A DNA stretch of 64,000 nt from Multifurca ochricompacta (taxonomy: Eukaryota; Basidiomycota; Agaricomycetes; Russulales; Russulaceae): assembly GCA_022496185.1 (NCBI GenBank), contig WTXG01000104.1:1-64000 (forward strand), read 5' to 3'. The number at the start of each line of letters is the position of its first letter. Position 1 is the stretch's first letter. Below the pieces are notes generated by a model. It was not told the origin of the DNA and did no database searches. It saw only the letters and a list, made by a program, of their open reading frames with translations. Both the position numbers and the translations under genes were made by a program. Shown here in pieces: positions 45,220 to 57,147 of this stretch.

Positions 45220-47055
45220 GTGTTCTTGATGATTATTTGGTGTGTGTTCAACTTATTAAACATTGTCACATGACTGTCAATGCATTCCCATGACCACCAG
45301 ATACCGGTTTTGTCATCTCACATGTTGGCCACAAAACCGTTCCAATGATAATGCCTCACAAAACATTTTATATATCATGAACCACTGATCCAATTGACAT
45401 TATTATAGGCTGTAATTGAAGCTTAGATGCTACACTGTCATCTACTAATTTCTACTAATTTTGGAAATTATTCTCATTGTGTGGTAGGTCAATCTCTTCA
45501 GGGTGGCCAAACATTGGAACGGTTTTGTGGGCTACTGTATGTGGCCTCGAGGGCAGGAAAAAATTGCTGGTACTTTGGACGTTCAGCACGAGATGACCAT
45601 GCCCTATGAAGTGCTTCAAGGGCTGGTATGGCTAGGTGGAGGGTTGATGCTTGCTCAGACGAAAAGGCTTGTTGTGCATTATCGGCATGCTGGTAACATT
45701 GTCTCATATTTGAATAGGGAGAGCATGAAATACACATACCGCTAGTAAACCAATAAACATGTCGACGCGCTGCCATTCATCGCTGTCTAGCTTAAGCGCG
45801 CGGATCTTATCACGCTTTGCAGCATCGGTCTCTTCCCAACGGAGTTCATCTACAAAAGTGTCAATGGACTGTAAAAAGTTGGATATAAGATTATCAATGG
45901 TGGAGAAAATCGTGTGTGCTCACCATTTTATGTCGTTCAGCCCTGTCTAGCATTAGATATGTTGAAGACCATTGGACTTTCATGTCAACGATAAGTTGGA
46001 CAGGTCTTGCAATACTGGCCTTCGACTGAACGGTTTTCCACATTGCTTTTCGCTTTGATGATGACTGTTCCTTTATTACAATCAGCTTTCATGCTTCAAT
46101 TAAAACAACCTGATACATACTTTGACTGCAATTGCCCTGACTAACCCCACCTCATCGCGACTTGTTGGAACATGTGCTTCAGGGTCCTTTGGGTCAAAAT
46201 GTGGAGACTCGCTGTATGTGGATATGAGCGCCTGAGTTGCCAAGTTGATGACATGTGCAAGACAGCTCCAGAGCATCGTTAATCACTGAAAATTGAAAAT
46301 TGCAAAACACTCACTTGATTTTCTGCTTTCACCAATTGTATTTTTTGCCAGTCACAGCCCTCAAACGCGCAGCCACTTCCTGCATCATCGTAAAATTGCT
46401 AGATGTGTTATCACATGTAACGTGACCAATCTGTAATCTATCAGTGAGTGCGAGGTCACATACAATATGTATCATGACACCAGCTAGCCTACCTTGTGGG
46501 TGACGCCGACCCGTTTGATAACTTTAAATAGGGCTTGACCCAGCCGCTCACCATTGTGAGCATTGTTAACTTGTGTGAAGCCAAGAAGGCCACTCTTGAG
46601 CTCCCACTGTGTCGGTGTCGTTTCCTCAATCCAGTGACCAGTAACTGCAAGATAGCCATCTGTGTTTTCTGCTTGCCATGCATCACATGTCAGATTGACT
46701 TCCCCAGTGACCATCGGACCCTACACAATATAAGAAGGTAGAACTAATTATCTAAGACATGTACTTACATTAAGCCGCGCCTTCAACTTCGTCAGATGGT
46801 CCTTGAACGTGCGTATGATTTCAGCCCACGTCGACTTTCAGCCTGGGACTTTCACACCATTTGTGGCGCGTGCAGCAATATTGATCATTTCTTTAAATTT
46901 TGGATGTTCGAGGGCCTGTATTGGCTACAAATAGAAACAGTCATATTAAATGAGGACAAAACTCAAAGAGCCTAGCTTACCTGATCACTTGCAACCAGCC
47001 ATTCAATTGCAGCCCGATGAAAAGTCTTATCAGTATATGGAATAACCCGCTCTGT

Positions 47056-47643
47056 TGTTACGTCCGGTGTGAGACGTTCCGCACGACTTGTGCGACGGCT
47101 TCGTCGTGTATTCAGATAAGAGGCCAATAGGACCTCTTGGAGTTTCTGGTGAAAGAGTCTAAGTCAAAGGGGGCCGTTCCCTGATGACGAAGTTGAGTGG
47201 AAAGTGCCAAAAGCACTGAGACGATCGAGTCAAGGAGTTTCAAAGGAGAGTCCAGAAGACAAACACCGATGTATTCAATAAGTCGAGTCTGAAGTCTACA
47301 ATGTAGTTACAGTGGACTTATATACGTAATCGAATGGGCGTCTATAGATAAGATATCGGAGTCAAAGTGGGCCCAAATATATGGAAGCGGACGGCGTAAA
47401 GTCGAGCTTCTGATAGGGAATTAAGTAAGTGTCCGGTCATAACGATAAGGGATAAGAGATAGAAGATAAGAGTCCAAACATAAGTACAGTGGCACAAACA
47501 GAGGCAAATACGGTCACGGAGAAGGGAGCAGGGCATGTGAAGGGTCCCACGACGGAGACGTGATCTGATAGTGTAAGGTAGGTGGCGAGGAGGGGTCATC
47601 GTTAGGTAAGAAGAAGAAAATGGGAAGAGACGGGTTCGTAACA
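47056..47643 (-). repeat. Gypsy-2 3' LTR
   Basis: 588 bases, TGTTACGTCC to TCGTAACA on the plus strand. Against 53958-54545 I count three substitutions (all CpG sites) and two single-base length differences in G runs. The polypurine tract (tcaccccctcttc, 47644-47656) abuts it. Confidence 0.96.
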
Positions 47644-47674
47644 TCACCCCCTCTTCTGGTTCTAGCAGACCCGG

Positions 47675-48912
47675 CTAGAAACGACTCGTACCGTCATCAT
47701 CTTGTACCAACTCCAAGTAATCGTCAGCTACATTACAATCATTCATTGTATAATTCTCCTTGTCGTCGTCTTGGGGGCATTGGTGAGTACGGAGGAACCC
47801 ATAGGGGCCGCGTCGACCGCACATGCGACATAGATCATGGACGGGGCAGTCCAGCTCTCGATGTCCTGCATTGTGACGCAGGCACTTGCCACACCATGCG
47901 GAGGGGTTGTTGATCGTCGGGGCGACTCCTAGTCGACGGAAAATGCAGAATCTGCTCCAGTGCTGGTTGCTACGACAATGCCGACACCATTTGCGATTGA
48001 GGGGACAGTTCCAGCTGATGTGATACTTGCTATCACATCGCCAACAGGTCTCGCCTCGAGGGTTTTCATGCATGCGCGGCATCTCAAACCGATTCGGCAG
48101 TAATACAGGAGCAGCCCCCAGTGATCGTGGGGGCAGGGGCCAGGCATATGTGTCGGCGTACCTTTCTGCAATTGTCTGATAGGCATCCCCCTTTTCCAAC
48201 CTCTTTCGAATCTCTACCAGCTCCTGCTCGATCTGGAACATCCCATTGGTAAGCCGGGCCATCATCTTCGCGTATTCTTTATATTGTCGATTGAGTGTGT
48301 TGCGCAAGGTCAGGTTCTTCCGCAGTCTCATTACCTCGGCTTTGAGACGCGGAAGTCGCATGTCACTCAGCACCTCATCGATGGCGAAAGCCCGCGAATC
48401 TTCAGCGGCCAGGTGCCCCAGCTGCTCGTCGGTCAGGGTGTGGTGTAGGCGACCGGTGTACCTTTCCTCCAGATATACCGGAGCTCCATAAACAGGGCCG
48501 TCCTTCTTCATACATCCGGCCACATCCATTCCTCCATTGGTGTAGAAAATGTATTTGGCGATCGCGGCTGTCCCGTCCGCCATGGTGATCTCCAACGGGT
48601 AGTACATGGAGGAGTTCGGGTTGTTGACAAAGAAGGGAAACTCGGGGACCTCGTCCTCCGACTCCATACCTATCAGGTCGTTTGGGTGCGGCTCTTCACA
48701 GTGTTTAAAGTCGTCGTCGGGGTTGGGAGACTGGTTCTTGACTCGGGCTTCGGCGGCCTCGTAGTCGATGGGTGAGGAGGGACGTGTGGAAGGGTGTGCG
48801 GAAGGGAAATTTTCAACAACCACTGTGGTGGCGGTGAAAGCGTCAACGGCGGCGTTGGCAGCATGAAAGACATGATAGATTCGATGGTTGTAGGACGTTG
48901 CTGTGAGAGCAT
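47675..48912 (-). pseudogene. Gypsy-2 ORF3: zinc-knuckle protein in the env position
   Basis: Same ORF as gypsy-1 5752-6984. ATG at 48912 (MLSQQRPTTIESIMSF); one base is missing near 48866, after which the frame is open to 47675. All Cys and His of the knuckles are kept (CWRCDSKYHISWNC, CRHCRSNQHWSRFC, CGKCLRHNAGHRELDC, CRMCGRRGPYG), and the Arg at the gypsy-1 TGA position is present. Differences from gypsy-1 are mainly Ile/Leu, Lys/Arg and Tyr/Phe, which points to protein-level constraint. Confidence 0.82.
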
Positions 48913-48949
48913 GTACTGGGGAAATCGATGGGGACCTGGGGCAGTTCTT

Positions 48950-49102
48950 TTAAGCATTCTTGGGCGCTTCTGGATGTCGGATGTGAAACTCTGAGATAAG
49001 GTCCGGGGCAAAGACATCCCCGGCTGGTTCCCACGAATTGTCGGAGTCTGGGAATCCCTTCCACTTGATCAGGTAATACAATTTGCGCCCTCGGCCTTGT
49101 CA
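48950..49102 (-). pseudogene. Gypsy-2 chromodomain, separated by a nonsense codon
   Basis: After the TGA at 49102-49100 the frame continues with LYYLIKWKGFPDSDNSWEP and SEFHIRHPEAP. It corresponds to the gypsy-1 chromodomain at 5560-5700. The change from CGA to TGA is a CpG transition. Without read-through the integrase would lack its chromatin-targeting module. Confidence 0.75.
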
Positions 49103-52100
49103 CTTAGAGTCCAGAACTTGTTCCACTTCCCACTCTTCTTCACCGTCGATAAGGTCAGGTGGAGGTCTCGGGAAGTTCTCTCCATGCATGGAGGTTTCCT
49201 TGTAAGGGGTTAGAAGCTTGGCATGGAAGACTGGGTGGATCTTCCATTTCGGCGGCAATTTCAATTCGTATGATACGTCTGACAGCTTCCTTGTGATTTG
49301 GAAGGGTCCGTGACGTTGGGGCGCTAGTTTGGCCGAGGGGTGTGATGTGTGAATGTTCCTGCCTTCGAGCCATACCCAGTCATTGGTCCGATAAGGTGTG
49401 AATGTGCTTGGCTGTGCTGTCAGGAGTTGTTGCGCCTTCACTAGATTCTCATTGGCCGATTGTCGCAGTTCTTCCCATTGGCTTATCCGTTCGGTTGCCG
49501 ACGGGACATTGGTGGGCTTATCCGTCCATGTGGTGCGTGGGGTCCAGCCCATGATAAGGGAAAAAGGGGTGGCTTTTGTCGTGCCATTGGGCCACGAGTT
49601 GTGGGCAAACTCCGCGGTTGATAGCCATTCTGCCCAGTCATCTTGCCTGCTGTTACACCAGAATCGGAGGTACTGTTCTAGCCATTGGTTCGTTCGTTCA
49701 GACTGTCCGTCTGTTTGGGGATGGTATGCTGTAGAGATGTTCTGCACGATGTCCAATGTTTTGCATAGGGCCTTTGCAAACGCTGATGTGAAGCGGGTAT
49801 CCCTGTCAGAGATGATCTTCTTGGGGAGTCCATAGTGACGGTATACGTGGTCCAGGTATAGTTTTGCCACTCCTTCGGCTGTGATGGTTTCGTTACAGGG
49901 GATAAAGAGGGCCGCTTTGGAGCAATCATGATCTGTGATTGTGAGGATGGTGTCGAAGCCTTGTGATTTAGGTAGTTTGACAATGAAGTCCATGGCAATG
50001 GTCTGGAACGGAGTTGACGCAGTGGGAGTGATGGGGTACAATGGTGGGACTTTCGGATGCGTGTTCACCTTGTTTGCTTGACATGCCGCGCATCCTTGTA
50101 CGTAGCTTTCAATGTCCTTTTTCATATTGGGCCACCAGTAGTCTCGTTTGGCCAAGGCGTAAGTGTTGGCGATGCCGGGATGGCCAGCGGAGGGGAGGTC
50201 GTGATGAAAATGGATCACCCCCCTCTTAATGTTGTCACCACCGGTGACAACGAGTCGATCTCCGTCCTTCCACCACAGACCATCAATCTTCTTTAAATTG
50301 TGAGCATCAGCCCATGAAAGGCACAGGTCTTGGTTCATGTTTTGGGAGATCTGTGCCCACAGGTCCATGTCGTGGAGGCTGACCACAGCTGCCTTTGCAA
50401 AGACTTCTTCCGGGAGGACAGTAATGTCATTGTTGTCGTCCTCTCCTGTATGCATATCTGGCCTTCGTGACAGTGCATCCGCTCTAGCGTTCTGGCTCCC
50501 TGCGATGTGTTTCAGCGTGAAGTTATATTCTTCTAACTCCAAGACCTCTCGCGCCACGCGTCGACTAATTTTGTGGGGTTCCTTCCAATATAGTAGATTG
50601 GAATGGTCAGTGTGGATGATAGTCTTGTGCGGGGTTCCTGCTAGGTAGGGTCGCCAGTGTCGCAATGCCTTGACTATGGCTAAGAGCTCCCTATCCCAGA
50701 TATCATAGTTCCTTTGGCTGGGGAGAAGGTTTCGGAGTAGTATGCCACTGGGTGAAGTACTTGTGAGGCATCCCTTTGATACAATACTGCTCCGTTCGCA
50801 AAGTGAGAGGCATCCACTTCTAGTTCAAAGGGGCGGCTCAGGTCCGGCTGAATGAGTACTGGTTCTGACCCGACGAGGTCTCGAATCCGTTCGAATGCTT
50901 GCTGCTGTGCCGTTCCCCAATACCACGGTACGTCCTTTTTCAGTAGGTCGTTCAATGGCCGTGCTATGCCTGAAAATCCTTTGACGAATCGTCGGTAGAA
51001 GTTGCAAAACCCAATGAACGACCGGACGTCTTTGACACAGGTTGGCACCGGCCATTCGCGGATTCCTTGTACCTTAATGGGGTCCATACGCACTCGTCCT
51101 CCCTCCAGGATGACTCCCAGGTACTCGACGCTCCGCTGCTCAAAGGAACACTTGGCAGGCTTGAGATACAGGTCATGTTCTTGTAGTATGTCCAGTACCT
51201 GGTGTACTCGGCCTCGATGGTGGTCCAGATTGTCTGAGGTGGCAACCAGAATGTCGTCCATGTAGACCACTACTTCTCCTGTGAGGATAAGATCGCGGAA
51301 GATGTGGTTCATCATAGACTGAAATGTTGCCGGCGAGTTCGTAAGACCAAAGAACATGACATTGGGTTCGAACAACCCTTGGTTTGTCTTGAACGCTGCT
51401 TTGCACTGGTCACCTTCCTTGATTCTGACATTATTGTAGCCCCATCGCACATCCATTTTTGAGAAGAGGGATTTATCCCTCATGGTGTCGATGAGCTCGG
51501 AGATGAGCGGCAGGGGATAGGCATTTTTCACGGTGTATGCATTGATCCGCCGATAATCCTGAACCGGTCGCAGCTTGCCATCCTTCTTTTTGATGAAGAA
51601 GAAGGGCGAGGCGTACTGCGATTTGGATGGGCGAATGTAACCTTTGGCCAAGTGCTCTTCAAGGAACTCTGTTAACGCTACCTGCTCCGACTGGGACAGT
51701 GGGTAGATTTTACAGTCGATGGCGGTTGGTGTATCCGGGAGTAGGTCTATGGCGTGGTCCCATGGTCTGGAGGGTGGAAAGCGTTGGGACTCTTCCTCGG
51801 AAAATACCCTCCAATGCCGATGGTAGACGCTTGGCACTATATCGCTGTATGTCTTTTCGGTCTGCCCCTGCACTGCCTTTTGAGCTAATTCCGATGCCTT
51901 GGTGACATAGCAATAGCCTGGGTCCTCTTCTTCTATGCCGGTGGCTCTGATTATCGGGTGTCTAACTGCGTAATCGTAGCCCATTGATGTGATAATAGTG
52001 GGGTACGATTCTTTATCCATGGTCGCGTCTGCCCAATTGATCTTGGGTTCGAAGGCAGCGAGCCACGGGTATCCTAGAATGAGGTCCTCGTCTCCTAAAT

Positions 52101-52431
52101 CCGTGATTAGGAAGCGAATGTTTTTTGTCGCTTCCCCAACCTGGACCTGCAGATCTGTGTAATGAGTGATCTTTCCCGCACGATTGGCCGTTCCATCAAT
52201 ATTCCAAATGTTCTTTTCCTGGGGAAGTGCCAGCCGTCCCAAGCCCATTGTTTTAAGCAGTCGTGGGTGAATAAAATTATCCGTGGCTCCTGAGTCCACT
52301 AAAATATCTCGATCGGCCGTCCTCTGTGTAGTTTCAAAATGGACTGGTATTTTCAATGATTTGAATCGACTAGCATACACAGAGGTAACATGGAGTGCTC
52401 GTGCCCAGGCCGATGGGTTTGAGCCTAACAA
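49100..52431 (-). pseudogene. Gypsy-2 pol: protease, RT, RNase H, integrase
   Basis: Protease DILVDSGATDNFI (52320-52280), RT ([38 protein letters not shown] near 51260), and RNase H with a frame break near 50700-50665 between YSETFSP and MRHWRPYLAG. The integrase is complete, with HHCC, MDFIVKLP, ISDRDTRF and TDGQSERTNQ. The ORF stops at 49100-49102, TGA in place of an Arg codon, just after WEVEQVLDSK. The chromodomain is still readable downstream in the same frame (LIKWKGF, NSWEP) to about 48960. Confidence 0.93.
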
Positions 52432-53938
52432 AAATCCTTCTTTGCAAACGCCTTCTCCACTAGTATGGCGCGCACTTCCTCACTTTCCTTCATCATGTTA
52501 GCCCATATTTCCTGAGCCTTTTCTTCTTTCGATCGCTTGTCCACGGTGGGGGGGTTGTTCTGAATGGGACGTTCCGGTGTCACCGTGGTGACAGCCGCTC
52601 GTGCTCCCTTCTTGGGACAATCCCGGGACATATGTCCCAATGCCTTGCAACGGAAGCAGCGTCCTTCTTTCATTAGTGTCTGACGCTCGTCTTCCGTAAG
52701 CGTTGCCCGGGCTCGGGCTCGATCTGCGGAGGTGTCCATAGCGTTTGGGTCTCGCTGGGTGTGCTGGACAGGTTTGACTCCGAAGGCGGCCTTCCACTGA
52801 TCTCTGGTCTTTCCCTTCTTGGTATCGACTCCAAATCGCGTTTGGAAGTCTAAATAGTCTTGTTGTTGCCGTCGGGCGGCATCGACCCAGGTGTCCCAAT
52901 CATGGGGGTGATGGAATTGTATGATGTTTTTAACCAGGGGGTTGGGTAATCCCTGGGAGAAGAGGTCCAACGTGGCCTCCTCGTCTGTGTCATAGCCGGC
53001 TCTATTGGCCAGACTCCTGAACTTGGCTACATATGCGTCAAGTTCTCCTTTCTCCATCCTGAGGGACTTTAGTTCTCGTGCGGCCTTCTGTTTGGCCTGC
53101 CCGTCGGTGAAGGCATCTTTAAACCTTTCGGCGATGGTCTCCCAAAGACCTTCACTTGTGGTTCGACGCCCACCCTCAACCTGCTCGTTCAGCCATTCTA
53201 ATTGCTCCATTGTCCAGTCATCCACTGCATCCCCTCGGATCAAGGACAGAAACAGATTGGCCCTTTGAAATGGGTTAACAATCTGTGGGACATCATGATT
53301 GAAGTTCTTGAACGTCGTGAACTCCAACATAAACTTCTTGCTCTGTGAGCATCCCCAGTGAATGTTTGGGGTAAAACTCCGGACAGACGTCCAGAGGGGG
53401 GAGGGATGTTCGGTGGTGGTGCCATGGGGGCTGGCGGGGCAGGGTCGGGGAGTTGGGCGGCAATTGTCGACATATTCTGGTGGAATGGGGTTACTGTGTT
53501 GGCGGATTGTATCGATATCTGTGGAGTTGCCAAAGCAGGGGCTCTGATCGTGACAACTTTGGGTGCAACCGGAGACGTAGTCCTAGCTAATGCCGGTGCT
53601 TCTTCTTCACTGGGTTCTTCTACGTACTCCTCTGGTTCGGAGTCCGTAACAATGGCCGGAGGGTTTTCTCTCCACGGGCCTAGTCCAAATTCGGGTGGGG
53701 CAGGTCTGGTTGTGACCCAAGAGTTTCGACTGTCCGAGTATCGGATGCAGTACCAAACTCTTTTCTCGTCGTCGTATTCTACTGGTTGGTATCTTCCGTC
53801 GTGATAGACGTAGTATCCAAACTCGGTTTCAAAGTCTTTCCAGGCGGCAGAGCCAAGTACTTGCTGTGAAAGATTATTCTCGTCTCTGCGCTCGATGAGT
53901 TCTTCGCGGAAGAGGGTCTGACTGCGGCTGGAAGCCAC
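52425..53938 (-). pseudogene. Gypsy-2 gag
   Basis: The N-terminal domain (53938-53350, with FGYYVYHDGRYQPVEY) runs unbroken into the Pro-rich linker and capsid start. A one-base deletion at about 53340, relative to gypsy-1, shifts the frame. The capsid and nucleocapsid follow at 53330-52425 (LEFTTFKNFNHD, LDAYVAKFRSLANRAGY, knuckle CFRCKALGHMSRDC). The stop TAG at 52425-52427 follows TTTTTGT, and pol opens in the -1 frame. As in gypsy-1, the first codon after the upstream TAA is not ATG; the conserved position has GTG. Confidence 0.9.
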
Positions 53939-53957
53939 TGTGAGAGACTCGACTTGA

Positions 53958-54545
53958 TGTTACGTCCGGTGTGAGACGTTCCGCACGACTTGTGCGACGG
54001 CTTCGTCGTGTATTCAGATAAGAGGCCAATAGGACCTCTTGGAGTTTCTGGTGAAAGAGTCTAAGTCAAAGGGGCCGTTCCCTGATGACGAAGTTGAGTG
54101 GAAAGTGCCAAAAGCACTGAGACGATCGAGTCAAGGAGTTTCAAAGGAGAGTCCAGAAGACAAACACCGATGTATTCAATAAGTCGAGTCTGAAGTCTAC
54201 AATGTAGTTACAGTGGACTTATATACGTAATCGAATGGGCATCTATAGATAAGATATCGGAGTCAAAGTGGGCCCAAATATATGGAAGCAGACGGCGTAA
54301 AGTCGAGCTTCTGATAGGGAATTAAGTAAGTGTCCGGTCATAACGATAAGGGATAAGAGATAGAAGATAAGAGTCCAAACATAAGTACAGTGGCACAAAC
54401 AGAGGCAAATACGGTCACGGAGAAGGGAGCAGGGCATGTGAAGGGTCCCACGATGGAGACGTGATCTGATAGTGTAAGGTAGGTGGCGAGGAGGGGTCAT
54501 CGTTAGGTAAGAAGAAGAAAATGGGAAGAGACGGGGTTCGTAACA
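53958..54545 (-). repeat. Gypsy-2 5' LTR with promoter
   Basis: 588 bases. In element orientation TATATAAG is at 54225-54218, and agactcgactt, the predicted RNA start, is at 54191-54181. The matching primer site (aagtcgagtct in element sense) is at 53955-53945, two bases beyond the LTR. Confidence 0.95.
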
Positions 54546-54810
54546 TCTGTGGGTTTCTTCTCCCGAAGGTTGCAGTCCAGGACTCAGGTTACAAGTTCGG
54601 CAGCCACTTTGCGCTTTTTGATATCGCCCAGTAGTTTGGATTCATACATAGCACCTTGAGCCCATTTCCGGTATATTCCCTATAGAAAAACTATAATAAG
54701 ACACAGTGGAGAGTAATAGCAATAGACTTACTGAGTGGTGCGCCTCCAGATGGCGGCATAATGTTGTAACTTCATTAATGAGGCTCTTTTTGTCTCTGCA
54801 AGAATTGATT

Positions 54811-55098
54811 TCATTCAGGAATATAAAAAACTGAAGTATGAGGTACATATGGGCAGAGTTTACAGCGGCAATATTTCTTCATCTTTCCATTGATGGTCTT
54901 CACAACAGGAGACTGAAAAAAGTGGTTGATGTCGTGTCGTTTATCTTCACATGATGGTGCATCTTCATTGATTGGCTGGACATTGACATCCAACAGAAGC
55001 CCTTCATTGTCGACATCCCTTGGATTTCCTAATGATGCACGCGTCTGCTTGGCTGTGATGACATACAAGTTCAGAATGGAATAATGCTTTTTGAACAA
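54811..55098 (-). pseudogene. hAT-1 transposase BED-type zinc-finger exon
   Basis: A stretch with RHDINHFFQSPVV followed by KYCRCKLCPYV: aromatic pair, spacer and CX2C, in the style of BED fingers at the N-terminus of fungal hAT transposases. The paired His residues would lie in the next exon (about 54770-54740), which is degraded. It would bind the terminal repeats. Confidence 0.6.
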
Positions 55099-56231
55099 TT
55101 ATGCACCTGTGGTAGACCTTTTATCATTGTCCACTTCATCCTCACTACTTGTGTCCTCGTTGCTGGTAATAGTATGCTTTCTCTGTGAATTTCTGGTGGC
55201 ACCAAGTGTAATACGTCACTTTTTGGCTGCAGCACAGGTGATTGAGAATTTTATTTGAAACACAAAAAAGACTAAAACGTATGCGGCTTGGGCTGGTCAT
55301 TGCTATCCTCATCTTCTTCGGACTCAATGTAAATACTTGCATTGATGTTACGTTTGGGCACAGATGTTGGTGCAGAACCTATGGTCTCGACAGAAGTGTC
55401 TCTATCAGTGACAGATGTGGTTTCTTGGGCCTGTTGTGAATGAAACTCCTGCACTGCTTTGCGTTGGAAAGATAGTTCGGGCCGTGCTGCGTTGTTGGCA
55501 TCGGTCAGCTTTGAGGTCAGGGCAGTTTGGCGTGATGGTCATGTTTGGACAGTTGGATCGGCATCAGAACCACTAGTAGGTGGATATTAGCCACGAGACG
55601 AAATAGCTGAAGATGTGTGAAAACATACCGAAAATGTTTGAGTTCTGTGATTAGTCGCTGTAGTTTGATCTCAACAATATCCAATGGAAAATTATCTGCC
55701 CAGTCAATTTTAGACAGATAAGAACAAACACAACCTAATCCAAGCTTTCCTTTGCAAATATATTGCAAACGGCCAGAGGCATCTCGGCAATCCTCCCCAA
55801 ACATAGCATCAAAACGCCTGTTAAATGTTTCGTGAGCCGTCCCCCGTTCCTTTGTATTCATGACACTCCAGATCTTATCCTCCTTCGTGCCTTGTTGGAC
55901 AGACCGTGGTAAATTATTTGAGAGGGTGGTAATAGCTTTGACAAGAGTCTTGATCTCTGAGATTGTGGACATTTTCACAGACTTGAAGCATTGATTTGGA
56001 GGGGATCGAGGGAAGGAAAAATCTGATTGAAAAAAACTACACGAGTTGTACATATATATGCAGGAGCTCCTGCAACAAGAGATGTGTTAGACATTTGTGG
56101 TTGAGGGCGGATATTGCTGTCAGAGTGAATGTATCGCAAAACTATATTGAAGTTTGAAATGCCATGATGCAGTGATAAACATGTTCACGTGACCTAAATC
56201 ATCCACTTTGTGTTCAGATATGTACGATTGC

Positions 56232-56990
56232 TGTCCCAGATGCGCGTTTTCTGCATTCCATGTCGTGGAGACTAACAGAGCTGATTTGAGCCGCCCAGAG
56301 TGCCTTGCGTGCATGTTTACTCAAGATCTGACCCTCGCAGTCAGGAGAGCGGCTGGACGATGCGGTCCGCCCTGCACTTTTCGCGCGTTACGCATTTACA
56401 GAACTGCCCTATGCAGCACAGACATTGTGGATACTCGCAGACACTGTGTCAGTAGATAGAACAATAGGTAATTACCAGGATAGTCTAACAATAGTCTAGA
56501 ATGTATTCTAGAGGGTGCCAGACTGCGCAAATAGACTGCGCATAACCAAACAAGACACAGTAGTATGGAGATATGCTCTTATGCATCCCATAACTGATTG
56601 TTGTCTTATTTTACATCGGACACATGATCCGACTTGGCACTTCATAGGATAACAGTAGATATGTATATAAGACATCCTATAACACACTGCAGACCCCATC
56701 GTGTCCTCTTGGGGCTGCAGGTGGGTTTACATTGTATCTAGGCATAGTAGGAGCTGATCTTGTCCTCTTGGGGCTGCAGGCTCTTGGTATTGTCAATATA
56801 GGTGTATTATTGCTGTACAAGCAGGGCTGTTTGTCGCTGACTACCTCAAACCTTACACGTGCATCAATCTCCGCATTCTGCGCAGCTTTTGACAGGCATT
56901 TTCATCATTTTCATTGTCTACTTAATTAAGGATGCTTTTTATCATCTTATCTAATATTTCCTTGTAATCGGGATTGTTGCACCCATTACA
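56232..56990 (+). repeat. Solo LTR B near the right end of hAT-1
   Basis: 759 bases, TGTCCCAGATGCGC to CCCATTACA, flanked by attgc (56227-56231, 56991-56995). TATATAAG lies at about 56664, then two copies of the tgtcctcttggggctgcag motif at 56702 and 56761. The related MITE at 63273-63763 lacks this LTR and shows the empty site acgattgctattgc. Confidence 0.88.
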
Positions 56991-57147
56991 ATTGCTATTG
57001 TTGCTAAAATTATGGTCAAAAGCCGCGGCCTGAGCCAGCGGCTTTGGCTTTTAGCTACTCTGAGCCGGGCCAAAGCCCTTGCTGGGCCGTCACAATGGCC
57101 TGGCTTGGCCCAGCTTCCAGCTTTGAGCCGGGCCAGGCACATCACTA

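Larger units (their letters stand above)
43928..45537. mobile_element. Palindromic Tc1/mariner derivative in a hAT-1 exon
   Basis: A TA duplication (43926-43927, 45538-45539) surrounds a 1,610-base element with outer ends CAGTAGCCCACAAAACC. Two arms of exactly 695 bases (43928-44622 and 44843-45537) are inverted copies that look identical or nearly so, around a 220-base centre (44623-44842). The centre is itself a diverged copy of the outer 210-base terminal repeat. Thus 43928-44842 alone is a complete 915-base element with TIRs of about 210 bases, and 44843-45537 is an inverted duplicate of its left part. Each arm carries the same fragment of a Tc1-type transposase. Confidence 0.85.
47056..54545 (-). 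mobile_element. Gypsy-2: chromovirus of the gypsy-1 family, deepest insertion
   Basis: A 7,490-base element on the minus strand, LTRs of 588 bases each, duplication tctgt (47051-47055, 54546-54550). The LTRs differ by three substitutions, all at CpG, and two single-base runs, so it is the youngest element I can date by eye. Gag, pol and ORF3 are nearly whole: one gag frame slip, one ORF3 frame slip, one TGA before the chromodomain, and a frame break between RNase H parts near 50690. Confidence 0.95.
42950..55972 (-). pseudogene. hAT-1 transposase, multi-exon, interrupted by gypsy-2 and a Tc1 palindrome
   Basis: Pieces in order: 55972-55626 (ATG MSTISEIKTLVKAIT, then an unknown domain ending LITELKHFR before a GTATGT donor), 55454-55272 (acidic linker), 55098-54811 with a BED-like zinc finger (DINHFFQSPVV, CRCKLCP), 54600-54546 joining 47055 across gypsy-2 (ERVIPYTDKTFHRAAIEWL), 46860-46480 (LTCDAW, GYLAVTGHW, the first catalytic region), 46420-46140 (CDNTSN, CLAHVINLATQ), 45776-45540 joining 43927 across the palindrome (ALEATY-MKISEYYEKT), and 43644-42950. 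Exons are separated by short introns. At least one TGA near 46843 is CGA-type. It would cut and rejoin its own ends. Confidence 0.82.
41763..57147 (-). mobile_element. hAT-1: hAT DNA transposon with BED and dimerisation domains
   Basis: Ends TAGTGATGTTCC and GGCACATCACTA, 8-base duplication cctcccag (41755-41762, 57148-57155). Its own DNA is about 4.8 kb after subtracting gypsy-2, the palindrome and two solo LTRs. About 120-150 bases inside each end consist of repeated gggccaagcc/aaagccgcgg units, likely transposase-binding repeats. It encodes a multi-exon transposase on the minus strand. The MITE at 63273-63763 has the same ends and subterminal repeats. Confidence 0.92.

Noticed and set aside
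44843..45537. Two independent Tc1 elements in opposite orientation
   Set aside because: The right arm lacks its own second terminal repeat and its own inner TA duplication; it mirrors the left arm exactly, so inverted duplication fits better.
56118..56990. Solo LTR B starting at TGTCAGAG (56118), also preceded by attgc
   Set aside because: The 56118-56231 segment matches the hAT-1-family MITE, so it is hAT body. The second attgc at 56227, with start TGTCCC matching solo LTR A, is the right edge.
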